Below, one piece after another: positions 23,449 to 31,083 of a stretch of DNA of 34,252 bases. Under the pieces are notes generated by a model that saw nothing but the letters and a program-made list of their open reading frames with translations, ran no database searches and was not told the origin of the DNA. The position numbers were made by a program, and so were the translations under genes. The number at the start of each line of letters is the position of its first letter. Positions within the stretch are counted from its first letter, which is position 1. Source of the stretch: a virus; the IMG/VR virus record IMGVR_UViG_3300025889_000461, positions 1-34,252 of that record; one strand, written 5' to 3'.

Positions 23449-23823
23449 ATGGCTGCGCCAAACATTGTCAACGTGACGAGCATTATCGGGAAAACTGTGG
23501 TTGCGGACTTGACCACGACCTCCGCCACCTCTGTGCTGAGTAACGCGGCGTCGTCTCACCTAGTCTTCAAGATCAACTCGCTGATCGTGTCGAACGTAGA
23601 CGCGTCTGCAAGCGCTGCGATCACCATCAACCTCTACAGCGCGGCCGCTCTCGGGGGGACCGCGACGCAGATCGCGAACACTATCACCATCCCCGCCAGA
23701 ACTTCTCTTATCGTGATCGATAAGAACAACTCGATCTACCTCGAGGAGGATCGGTCGATTGGCGCGACGGCAAGCGTAGCGAACGACCTCAAGGTGGTTT
23801 GCTCATACGAACAAATCTCTTGA
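23449..23823 (+). CDS. Small beta-rich virion-type protein (124 aa)
   Basis: AAGGGGATAACCG precedes the ATG. The product includes VFKINSLIVSNVDASASAAIT, IANTITIPARTSLIVIDKN and SIYLEEDRSIGATAS, typical for small structural proteins near phage fibre genes. A single beta-sandwich is likely. The function is inferred from position only. Confidence 0.75.
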   Translation: MAAPNIVNVTSIIGKTVVADLTTTSATSVLSNAASSHLVFKINSLIVSNVDASASAAITINLYSAAALGGTATQIANTITIPARTSLIVIDKNNSIYLEEDRSIGATASVANDLKVVCSYEQIS

Positions 23824-23832
23824 GGCCTTGTC

Positions 23833-24786
23833 ATGACGAGAATGCCGGGCGGCTTTATCTCTACGAAAATTAACTCCGCCGACAACCCCTTGGACCGGAC
23901 TGCGGGGGGTGTTTTCACTATGGCCGAGTACAACAACTGGTTTCTCGCAACAGGGCAAGACGCATACACAACTCCCGGGACCTACTCTTGGGTCGCCCCG
24001 TCGTTCGTCCCCGAGGTTAATGTAGTGGCTGTCGGTGGCGGTGGCGGTGGAACCGCTTCGACCAGTGGTGGCTGTGGTGGCGGGGGCGGGGGCCTCGGCT
24101 GGAAGAACAACATTCCGGTCGCTCTGGGGACTTCTTATACCGTTGTGGTGGGGACCGGAGGGACTTCATCAGCCACTGTAGGCAGCACCACAAACGGGGG
24201 AGCTAGCTCCTTTGTCTCAGCTGCGACAGTTGCAGGTAATGGGGGCGGACGCGCAGACTCAATCACCGGCCCAACGCTTAACGTGGGTGGGACCTATGTT
24301 GGGGATGGCGGCGGTAACGGAGGCACAGGCGGCAGGGGTGCCTCTGCCTCCATCGCACAGGGCGGGGGTGGCGCTGGAGGATACTCCGGGGCTGGTGGTA
24401 ACGCAGCGCTGACGGCTGGCACGAACGCTACCGCTGGCGCGGGTGGTGGTGGTGGCGGCGGCGGCCGTGCCGGTGCCACCAGCACCGCGGGTGCTGGTGG
24501 TGGTGTTGGCATCTTGGGAGAAGGGGCGAATGGTGCGGCCGGGGCTACCTCAACCGGAGACGCTTCTGGCGGTCTTGGCGGTTCCGGTGGTGGCAACGCA
24601 ACGCAAGGCGCTGTTAACACCCAGTTCTACTCTTCGGGCAACCCCTCGCGCCCGGGCAACTACGGCGGCGGCGCTGCGGGCTCCGACGTGAACATAAACG
24701 AAATCACGAACGGTGCGGGCGGTGCGGTGCGGATAATCTACGGTCCGGGCAGGGCCTTCCCGGCAACAAACACGGGGGACCTGTAA
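23833..24786 (+). CDS. Gly-rich tail fibre or receptor-binding adhesin (317 aa)
   Basis: The first 75 residues form a compact part with DAYTTPGTYSWVAPS. The remainder carries repeated Gly runs (GGGGGG, GGCGGGGGG, GAGGGGGGGG) alternating with short variable segments, and ends GGAVRIIYGPGRAFP, a common closing strand in phage fibre proteins. Such Gly-rich regions form polyglycine-II sandwiches in T4-type gp38 adhesins, where the loops bind the receptor. A receptor-binding role is therefore likely. The next gene starts within its stop codon. Confidence 0.75.
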   Translation: MTRMPGGFISTKINSADNPLDRTAGGVFTMAEYNNWFLATGQDAYTTPGTYSWVAPSFVPEVNVVAVGGGGGGTASTSGGCGGGGGGLGWKNNIPVALGTSYTVVVGTGGTSSATVGSTTNGGASSFVSAATVAGNGGGRADSITGPTLNVGGTYVGDGGGNGGTGGRGASASIAQGGGGAGGYSGAGGNAALTAGTNATAGAGGGGGGGGRAGATSTAGAGGGVGILGEGANGAAGATSTGDASGGLGGSGGGNATQGAVNTQFYSSGNPSRPGNYGGGAAGSDVNINEITNGAGGAVRIIYGPGRAFPATNTGDL

Positions 24787-25037
24787 TGCGCCTGTTTATC
24801 CGCATGCTGGACGGGGTTCCGTTTGAGCACCCGCTTATCGAGTCGAACATGCGGGCGGCCTTCCCGTTCGTAGACTTGGATAATCTCCCGCCGCAGTTCA
24901 TGCCGTTTGAGCGGGTCCAGTGCCCCAGAGCGGACGAGGGAAAGATCATCGTCAGCGCAGAATGCCGCTACGAGATTCAGGACGGGGTCGTCCGGGATGT
25001 CTGGACGGTCGTTCAAGAGGATGCCCCTGTCGCGTAA
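24786..25037 (+). CDS. Conserved small protein following the adhesin (83 aa)
   Basis: It begins MRLFIRMLDGVPFEHPL and contains FPFVDLDNLPPQF and DGVVRDVWTVV, a pattern common in small proteins encoded next to phage fibre genes. Its start overlaps the adhesin stop, so the two are co-translated. A fibre-assembly chaperone is a fair guess, not shown. Confidence 0.7.
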   Translation: MRLFIRMLDGVPFEHPLIESNMRAAFPFVDLDNLPPQFMPFERVQCPRADEGKIIVSAECRYEIQDGVVRDVWTVVQEDAPVA

Positions 25038-25096
25038 CCACCCCCTGTGCTAGACTACAGGCGGGTCGAGCTGGCTTAATCTAACGGAGGTGCCGG

Positions 25097-25987
25097 ATGC
25101 TAGGTTTTTATCCGCTGTCATCTGCTCCGTTCAGCTCGAGCGAGCGGCCCAGCTCCGGCCCAGTCACAGTCGTAGACGTCACAGGCGTTTTTGCCACCGG
25201 AGCCGTTGGGACGGTCGCCGTACAGGGCTCCGCCGTCGTCTCTCCCACAGGCGTTTTTGCCACTGGAGAGGTCGGGACTGTCGCGGTAGCGACCTCATCT
25301 ATCGTCCCCGTCACGGGCGTCTCCGCCACTGGAGAGGTCGGGACTGTTGCGGCGGCGAGCTCCATTGATGTTCCAGTCGTGGGCGTCTCCGCCAGCGGAG
25401 CTGTCGGAACGGTTGCTCTGGAAGCCTCTGCGGTTGTTTCAATCCTTGGCGCTGGCTGGGGCGCTGGGCCATGGAGCCGAGGTGGGTGGGGCTCCGCCGC
25501 CCCCTCGTACTTTGCCACGGGCTCCGTCGGAACGGTCACCGCAGGTTCGGCTTCCATTGTTGTCGTCACGGGCGTTTCCGCGACCGCAGCTCTCGGCTCG
25601 GTTACCGTAGACGCTGCCACAGGCGTTGCGGTGACCGGGGTCGAAGGTACGGGGCAGGTGGGCACTGCGTCCGTCTTCAGCCCGGTTGTGGTCCTCCCTA
25701 CCGGGGTGTCCGCGACCGGGGCCGTCGGCACAGTCTCTGTCGCTTCTGCGGTCCTTGTTACGGGCGTCTCTGCCACTGGCCGCGTCGGGACCGTCTTCAT
25801 CTGGGGCCAGATCATCCCTGTCCCGGAGGCCGACTGGGACCCGATCAACCCGGCACCGCCCACCACTTGGAGCGCTCTTTCTCCCTCCCCCGGTTCGACG
25901 TGGACGGAGGTCGATACAGATGCTATAAATTCATGGACCGAGGTGGAGCCAGCACCACCCACCATTTGGACAAACATCGCGGCGTAA
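25097..25987 (+). CDS. Repeat protein with nine TGVxATGxVGTV units (296 aa)
   Basis: GGAGGTGCCGG precedes the ATG. From about residue 25 to 235 the protein is built from about nine units of some 22 residues with the core VTGVSATGAVGTVAV. One unit is interrupted by a Gly/Trp-rich insertion (GWGAGPWSRGGWG). The last 60 residues contain repeated TTW, STWTEV and TIWTNI phrases. A repeating beta structure is likely. It sits between a Gly-rich adhesin and a tail fibre, so a fibre or baseplate role is probable. The exact fold is unknown. Confidence 0.7.
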   Translation: MLGFYPLSSAPFSSSERPSSGPVTVVDVTGVFATGAVGTVAVQGSAVVSPTGVFATGEVGTVAVATSSIVPVTGVSATGEVGTVAAASSIDVPVVGVSASGAVGTVALEASAVVSILGAGWGAGPWSRGGWGSAAPSYFATGSVGTVTAGSASIVVVTGVSATAALGSVTVDAATGVAVTGVEGTGQVGTASVFSPVVVLPTGVSATGAVGTVSVASAVLVTGVSATGRVGTVFIWGQIIPVPEADWDPINPAPPTTWSALSPSPGSTWTEVDTDAINSWTEVEPAPPTIWTNIAA

Positions 25988-25996
25988 GGAGGCGAT

Positions 25997-27142
25997 ATGG
26001 CCAGCACGTATACGGCGAACAGCGGCATTGAGCTCATTGCGAACGGCGAACAGTCCGGAACTTGGGGCACCACGACCAACACCAACCTGTCGATCATCGA
26101 CCGCTTGGTGAATGGCGTCGGGGCCATCACGCTTTCAGGAACGACCCACACCCTGACCACCTCTGACGGGGTTCTTTCGGACGGACAGTTTGCGGTTCTG
26201 GTGTTTGGAGGAAGCCCAAGCGGCACCAACACGGTGACGATCTCGCCCAACGACGGACAGCACCTCTACATCGTCAGGAACTCTTCCGGGCAAAGCGTGG
26301 TCCTGACCCAAGGTTCGGGGGGCAACGTCACTGTAGCTAACGGCGACACGAAGATCGTGTACAGCGACGGCGCTGGCGCAGGGGCCGCGGTTGTAGACCT
26401 CACTGCCGACTTCGCCATGTCTAGCGTCAACATCACGGGCGGGTCGATCACGGGGATCACCGACCTAGCCGTTGCAGATGGTGGTACTGGCGCATCAAAC
26501 GCCAGTACCGCGCGCACGAACCTCGGCGTCGGAACCGGGGATAGCCCCACTTTTGCCGCTGTTTCCGTGGGGCAGGTGGACATCACCGCGGAAGGCGACC
26601 TCCGCCTGCAGGACACGACGGGCGGCCAGTACATTGCGCTTCAGGCCCCCGGCATGATTTCCACCAGTTTCACGCTGACGTTGCCTGCATCAGACGGAAC
26701 AAATGATCAGGCCTTGGTGACCAACGGCTCCGGCCAGCTCTCCTTCCTGAGCATCGTGACCGCGAACGACCCGGACACCCTGACCAACAAGACGCTGGTC
26801 GACCCGGTCATCACTGGCGCGATTCTGGAAGACATCTTCTCGATCACCGACGCCCCGGCTTTTGAGATCGACCCCGGCAACGGGACCATTCAGCTCATTG
26901 CTCTTGGTGCCAGCCGCACTCCAAAAGCGACCAACTTTGCCAACGGCGAGTCGGTGACGTTTATGGTGGACGATGGCTCGGCCTACACCCTGACGTGGAC
27001 CGACGCGACTTTTGGCGGAACTGGCGTGGTGTGGAAAACCGACGGCGGCACCGCTCCGACATTGAACACGACGGGCTATACCATTATGGTCCTCTTCAAG
27101 GTCGGTGGTCAGGTCTACGGCGCTCGGGTGGGTGACGCATAA
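25997..27142 (+). CDS. Tail fibre protein (381 aa)
   Basis: TAAGGAGGCGAT precedes the ATG. The N-terminal part (LIANGEQSGTWGTTTNTNL) and the motif VADGGTGASNASTARTNLGVG (around residues 160-180) are typical of phage tail fibres, as are the phrases DTLTNKTLVDPVI and a C-terminal VTFMVDDGSAYTLTW domain. The DNA coding for the GGTGAS motif contains a perfect inverted repeat. The next gene, with propeller-type repeats, starts in its stop codon and may form the distal part of the same fibre. Confidence 0.88.
   Translation: MASTYTANSGIELIANGEQSGTWGTTTNTNLSIIDRLVNGVGAITLSGTTHTLTTSDGVLSDGQFAVLVFGGSPSGTNTVTISPNDGQHLYIVRNSSGQSVVLTQGSGGNVTVANGDTKIVYSDGAGAGAAVVDLTADFAMSSVNITGGSITGITDLAVADGGTGASNASTARTNLGVGTGDSPTFAAVSVGQVDITAEGDLRLQDTTGGQYIALQAPGMISTSFTLTLPASDGTNDQALVTNGSGQLSFLSIVTANDPDTLTNKTLVDPVITGAILEDIFSITDAPAFEIDPGNGTIQLIALGASRTPKATNFANGESVTFMVDDGSAYTLTWTDATFGGTGVVWKTDGGTAPTLNTTGYTIMVLFKVGGQVYGARVGDA
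26483..26509. repeat. Perfect 10-bp inverted repeat inside the tail fibre gene
   Basis: GGTACTGGCG (26483-26492) and CGCCAGTACC (26500-26509) flank CATCAAA. It encodes the conserved GGTGASNAST motif. It could promote recombination between fibre genes or fold in the mRNA; coding constraint alone is the simpler explanation for part of it. Confidence 0.45.
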
Positions 27143-29196
27143 TGATTGGTGGAAAGCTTCTTAGTGCTACGTCTGGGGGCACACAGACAAAGGCTATTGC
27201 CTTGGGTATCAGCGCTTGGCCTAACGTGCTTGCCTATTCGTGGAGCAGCAGCACGGGCTTTGGCGGGCTCTACAGCAGCCCAACCTCTCTACCAACGTCG
27301 GCTGTGTTTGGCGTGAAGTTCCACCCCGAGGGAACGGCAATCGCGGTTGCTCAAGATAGTAGCCCCTTCGTTTCGGCTTACCCTTGGTCCGACTCTGGGT
27401 TTGGAACTAGGTTTTCTAACCCCGCCACACTTCCGACGGGGAGCGGGCGGGGCTTGGCGTTCAGCCCCGACGGTTCGGCAATTGCCGTGAGCCATTTCAC
27501 GACCCCGTTCGTCACGGCCTACCCTTGGTCCGGGGCCGGGTTTGGGACTAAGTACGCCAACCCCGCCACACTTCCGACGGGGACTGGGTTTGATGTGGAT
27601 TTCAGCCCCGACAATTCCGCGGTCGTGATTGGCCACAACATCACCCCCTTTGTCACGGCTTACCCTTGGTCCGGTTCTGGGTTTGGGTCTAAGTTTACTG
27701 ACCCGGCCACTCTTCCACCAAATATTGTGACTGGTGTTGCTTTCAGCCCCGACGGTTTGGCAGTTGCCGTAGCTCACCCCACGACCCCCTTCGTCACGGC
27801 TTACCCTTGGTCGGGTTCCGGGTTTGGGACTAAGTTTTCCAATCCGGCCACGCTCCCGGCCGGGCAAGGGAACGACGTGGCCTTCAGCCCTGACGGTTCC
27901 GCAATTGCCGTAGCTCACAACACGACCCCCTTCGTCTCGGCCTATCCTTGGTCCGGCTCTGGGTTTGGGACCAAGTACGCCAACCCGGCCACCCTTCCAG
28001 CATCAGGCGGGCAAGAGGTGGCCTTTAGCCCTGACGGTTCCGCAATTGCCGTAACTCACAACACGACCCCCTTCGTCACGGCCTACCCTTGGTCCGGCTC
28101 CGGGTTCGGCACTAAGTATGCCAACCCGGCCTCGCTGCCTGCTATCGATGCAAACGCAGTGGACTTTTCCACGGTCGGCGATCCACGGCCCGCGTACAAT
28201 GAGTATATAGCCGTAGCTCACAACGGCACCCCGTACCTCACGGTCTACCCTTGGTCAAGCTCCGGGTTCGGGGCCAAGTATACCAACCCCGCAACACTGC
28301 CTGCTGGTCTCGGGCTTGGCGTCACCTTCAGCCCTAGCGGCTCGGCAATTGTTATGGCGGGAAACCTCACGGCCTACCCTTGGTCAGGTTCTGGGTTTGG
28401 AGCTAAGTATGCCGATCCAGCTACGCCCCTGCCCGGGACTAGCCAAGGCGCGGCCTTCAGCCCAGACGAGACGGCTATTGCCTTTGCTCACAGCACCACT
28501 CCATTCATTTCGGCGTATTCTTGGTCAGGTTCTGGATTTGGGTCTAAGTTTTCCAACCCCGCCACCCTTCCAAACGGAGACGCGCGAAGCGTGGCGTTCA
28601 GCCCCGACGGCTCGGCGGTTGCGGTTGCTCATGGGACCAACGTCTTTGTCACGGCCTACCCTTGGTCCGGTTCCGGGTTTGGGACTAAGTACGCCAACCC
28701 GGCCACCCAACCAACAGGACAGGGGAACGGCGTGGCGTTCAGCCCCGACGGCTCGGCAATCGCCGTAGCGCATCCCACTTCCCCTTACATCACGGCCTAC
28801 CCTTGGTCCGGTTCGGGGTTTGGCACTAAGTACACCAATCCGACAACACTGCCCCTTGATACCGGCACTGGCGTAGCTTTCAGCCCTGATGGTTCGGCCG
28901 TTGCCCTGTCCATCAGTCACCCCTCAGCCCCGTTTACTGGAGTTAACGCCTATCCTTGGTCAAGCGCTGGGTTCGGGGCTAGATACGCAGCCCCCTCAAC
29001 CCCCACAACGGGGAGCGGGCGAGCCGTGGCTTTTAGCACTAACGGCTTCGACATAGCTGTATCACATGCTACGACGCCTTTTATCTCCGTGTGGCCTCGC
29101 GTCTCCGGCGGGGGTTTTGGGACGAAATACGCTAACCCGGCCACCCTTCCAAACTTAGAGGGCTTTGGCGTAGCCTTTGGTCGAACTCAAGTCTAA
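27142..29196 (+). CDS. Fourteen-repeat beta-propeller-like virion protein (684 aa)
   Basis: The start overlaps the tail fibre stop. From residue 28 the protein consists of fourteen units of about 47 residues with the pattern PFVTAYPWSGSGFGTKYANP, ATLP, then VAFSPDGSAIAVAHNTT. The VAFSPDGSAIAVA phrase is typical for propeller blades of the WD40/YncE kind. The last unit lacks its final strand, while the N-terminus has KAIALGIS that could complete it, as in ring closure of propellers. Fourteen units would fit two seven-blade rings. Its location at the end of the fibre block suggests a receptor-binding or glycan-binding tip. The fold is inferred from repeats only. Confidence 0.75.
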   Translation: MIGGKLLSATSGGTQTKAIALGISAWPNVLAYSWSSSTGFGGLYSSPTSLPTSAVFGVKFHPEGTAIAVAQDSSPFVSAYPWSDSGFGTRFSNPATLPTGSGRGLAFSPDGSAIAVSHFTTPFVTAYPWSGAGFGTKYANPATLPTGTGFDVDFSPDNSAVVIGHNITPFVTAYPWSGSGFGSKFTDPATLPPNIVTGVAFSPDGLAVAVAHPTTPFVTAYPWSGSGFGTKFSNPATLPAGQGNDVAFSPDGSAIAVAHNTTPFVSAYPWSGSGFGTKYANPATLPASGGQEVAFSPDGSAIAVTHNTTPFVTAYPWSGSGFGTKYANPASLPAIDANAVDFSTVGDPRPAYNEYIAVAHNGTPYLTVYPWSSSGFGAKYTNPATLPAGLGLGVTFSPSGSAIVMAGNLTAYPWSGSGFGAKYADPATPLPGTSQGAAFSPDETAIAFAHSTTPFISAYSWSGSGFGSKFSNPATLPNGDARSVAFSPDGSAVAVAHGTNVFVTAYPWSGSGFGTKYANPATQPTGQGNGVAFSPDGSAIAVAHPTSPYITAYPWSGSGFGTKYTNPTTLPLDTGTGVAFSPDGSAVALSISHPSAPFTGVNAYPWSSAGFGARYAAPSTPTTGSGRAVAFSTNGFDIAVSHATTPFISVWPRVSGGGFGTKYANPATLPNLEGFGVAFGRTQV
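27223..29190 (+). repeat. Tandem 141-bp repeats in the propeller gene
   Basis: Blocks reading TTCGTCACGGCCTACCCTTG and similar recur about every 141 bases, for example at 27367 and 27508. Middle units (about 27780-28130 and 28570-28830) are most similar in DNA, indicating recent duplication or exchange. Two units have length changes (around 28140-28220 and 28350). Confidence 0.85.
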
Positions 29197-29215
29197 CCAC
29201 AGAAAGAGGAAATCC

Positions 29216-29479
29216 GTGGAAAATACCGAAGCACCTAAGACCCGTGAAGAAATCCTGCAGATGTCGCTCGAGGCTCGAGTGCAGGAGGTCATGCACTACC
29301 AGATCAACATCGACAACTACACGATTGCGTTGAACGAGATCGCAAAGTTGTCGCAAGAAGAACAAGCCGAGCTCTCCGAGTTCTCCACGCAGCTCCGTGG
29401 CCTGCTCGCCTCCGAGAAGCTAGAGCAGAAGAAGGCAAAGATCATGCTCGAGGTCATCCGGCAGCAGGTCGAAGCGTAA
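29216..29479 (+). CDS. Small helical protein in the tail region (87 aa)
   Basis: I chose the GTG at 29216, after AAAGAGGAAATCC; a longer reading starts inside the previous gene. The protein is mostly helical and charged: TREEILQMSLEARVQEVM, NIDNYTIALNEIAKL, EEQAELSEFSTQLRGLLASE and a Lys/Glu-rich end. Such short helical proteins are common after fibre genes; a chaperone function is possible. No family is recognised. Confidence 0.75.
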   Translation: MENTEAPKTREEILQMSLEARVQEVMHYQINIDNYTIALNEIAKLSQEEQAELSEFSTQLRGLLASEKLEQKKAKIMLEVIRQQVEA

Positions 29480-29507
29480 TCCGTCCAACGAACAGAAAGG
29501 ATACACA

Positions 29508-29963
29508 ATGTTCGTCAAGGCCACAAACGGCGCAATCGTCCAGTACCCCTACAGCGTGGGTGCGCTTCGCCGTGACAACCCCAACACCAGCTTCCCGAGG
29601 ACCATCCCCGACGAGGTGCTGGCCGAGTACGGCGTGTACGAGGTCAAGACTCCCCCGGCCCCGGCCCACGATCCGGAGACCCATTTCGTAGAATACGCCC
29701 CCGTCCCCACCTTTGTTGGTGGGGCTTGGGTGTACGCCCCCTCTGTTCGTCCGCTTTCAGCGGAGCAGGTCGCCGAGCGCACCGCTTCTCGGGCCTCGGG
29801 CATTCGCTTTGAGCGCGACCGTCTTCTGGCCGCCACCGACTGGGCGGCGCTGTCTGATGTGACCATGAGCCCGGAGATGGCTGCCTACCGACAGGCGCTT
29901 CGCGACGTCACGGCGCAGCCGGGTTTCCCGGACACCGTAACTTGGCCCGCAAAACCGGAGTAA
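29508..29963 (+). CDS. Tail assembly chaperone-like protein (Phage_tail_APC type, 151 aa)
   Basis: AAAGGATACACA precedes the ATG. The N-terminal half is variable, with FVKATNGAIVQYPYS. The C-terminal 55 residues have the conserved form FERDRLLAATDWAALSDV, MAAYRQALRDVTAQPGFP and VTWPAKPE, known from small proteins that follow tail fibre genes and are annotated as tail assembly chaperones. It likely helps folding or attachment of one of the upstream fibres. Confidence 0.85.
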   Translation: MFVKATNGAIVQYPYSVGALRRDNPNTSFPRTIPDEVLAEYGVYEVKTPPAPAHDPETHFVEYAPVPTFVGGAWVYAPSVRPLSAEQVAERTASRASGIRFERDRLLAATDWAALSDVTMSPEMAAYRQALRDVTAQPGFPDTVTWPAKPE

Positions 29964-29966
29964 GCC

Positions 29967-30209
29967 ATGACCACCGAGATGCTCTGGAGCGCAGGCCTGT
30001 CAGCCATCCTCGCCCTCGTGGGCTGGGTTCTCAAAGGCCATTCCGACGAGGTTCAGCGGCTGCAGATTCTGCTCAATCGCACCCGCGAAGAGATGGCTCG
30101 GGACTACGTCACCAAGACCGACGTGCAGTCCAGCATCAATATGCTCATTGCTCGGATCGACAACCTCGACCAAAAGATCGACTCCCTACTGCGGAGCCTT
30201 GCCAAATGA
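29967..30209 (+). CDS. Small membrane-anchored coiled-coil protein (80 aa)
   Basis: GGAGTAAGCC precedes the ATG. The product has one N-terminal membrane segment (WSAGLSAILALVGWVL) and then a charged coiled coil (VQRLQILLNRTREEMARDYV, IDNLDQKIDSLLRSLAK). It is followed, with an ATGA overlap, by a small lipoprotein. A membrane-anchored coiled coil next to a lipoprotein resembles an i-spanin/o-spanin pair, which fuses inner and outer membranes at lysis. Size and order fit, but the lipoprotein lacks the usual Pro-rich part, so the call is uncertain. Confidence 0.7.
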   Translation: MTTEMLWSAGLSAILALVGWVLKGHSDEVQRLQILLNRTREEMARDYVTKTDVQSSINMLIARIDNLDQKIDSLLRSLAK

Positions 30210-30421
30210 GACTTGCCCTTGTCCTCTTGGTCGCCGGATGCGGCCCTGTTACTGTGTCTTCGGTGGCCTACACCACTGCCTGCCCGAAAGGTGACCGACA
30301 GTGCGAAATTCGGCAGAACGCAGAGACCCTGTATTACATGGCGCACGGAGACGCGGCCAACGAACTGCTTTGCTCTGGCGAGACGCGGGACGTTATGGGT
30401 GCGCTCTGCTCTGTCTACTGA
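30206..30421 (+). CDS. Small lipoprotein (71 aa)
   Basis: The ATG at 30206 overlaps the TGA of the previous gene. The product has a signal sequence with lipobox (LALVLLVAGC, Cys12), so it should be lipidated and held in the inner or outer membrane. The mature part contains four more Cys, in CPKGDRQCE, ELLC and ALCSVY. The gene is part of the string of envelope proteins leading to the endolysin. It could be the outer-membrane partner of the preceding membrane protein; that is inference. Confidence 0.75.
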   Translation: MRLALVLLVAGCGPVTVSSVAYTTACPKGDRQCEIRQNAETLYYMAHGDAANELLCSGETRDVMGALCSVY

Positions 30422-31083
30422 CGACAGCGGCCGACGCTCAAGTCACGGGCGATCTGAATACCAACAGCGGCAACACCAACTCTACCATCGATAGCAATAA
30501 CGTCTCCACCAGCGAGACGAGGAACTATAATGGTGCAGGCTCTTCGCCGTTCTCTACCCCCGTTCCGACTGCCGCAGCGCCGACAGTCATGGGTGGTGGT
30601 GGTAACGATAGCTGCCTCATCCCAGAGCAGAGCGCCTACCAGATCAGCATCTTTGGCCGAGCCAAGGGTAGCATGGTTCAAGACCCAGAGTGCAACCGCC
30701 GCAAGGATGCGCGCCTCTTAGGCACTCCGCAGGAAAGCGGTGGCCTCGGCCTGCAGGTCTCCGGCATCTCGGTCATGTGCGACAGCCCAGAAATCTTCAA
30801 GGCGATGGCGCTTGCCAGCACCCCTTGCCCCATCTACTCGATTGCTACAGGGAAGTTGCTCGTTGGCAGGGAAGGGTATCTCGCAATGCGTGACGACCCG
30901 TATAATTATGTGGTAGGATACGTCGAAGATCAGGCGTTCTGGGACGCCTTCCTACTCATGAATGAGGAGTTGCCCGATGTTCTGCCTCAAGAAAACAGCG
31001 GCCCTACTCTGTCTGAGCGCTTCCGTCGCTCACGCCGAGCCAACGATGACGAACCTTCAGGGGTCGGCGCAAGCGATCCTTGA
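30370..31083 (+). CDS. Exported conserved phage protein (about 237 aa, start uncertain)
   Basis: The frame is open from GTG 30301, with TTG at 30370 giving a good signal peptide (GCALLCLLTTAADA, cleavage before QVTG). No ATG fits, and no start has a strong ribosome-binding site, so the start is uncertain. The mature protein begins with an Asn/Ser/Thr-rich part (NTNSGNTNSTIDSNN), then NYNGAGSSPF, then a Cys-containing domain with SMVQDPECNRRKDARLLG, MCDSPEIFKAM and CPIYS. I recognise this arrangement from exported proteins of marine phages; the function is unknown. It overlaps the lipoprotein gene in front by 52 bases and the next gene by 107 bases, both in other frames. Confidence 0.7.
   Translation: MLWRDAGRYGCALLCLLTTAADAQVTGDLNTNSGNTNSTIDSNNVSTSETRNYNGAGSSPFSTPVPTAAAPTVMGGGGNDSCLIPEQSAYQISIFGRAKGSMVQDPECNRRKDARLLGTPQESGGLGLQVSGISVMCDSPEIFKAMALASTPCPIYSIATGKLLVGREGYLAMRDDPYNYVVGYVEDQAFWDAFLLMNEELPDVLPQENSGPTLSERFRRSRRANDDEPSGVGASDP

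Noticed and set aside
29942-30421. 159-codon reading that extends the lipoprotein gene upstream
   Set aside because: The extra N-terminal part is Arg/His/Pro-rich and lies opposite in frame to the well-supported gene 29967-30209. The internal ATG at 30206 gives a proper lipobox signal.
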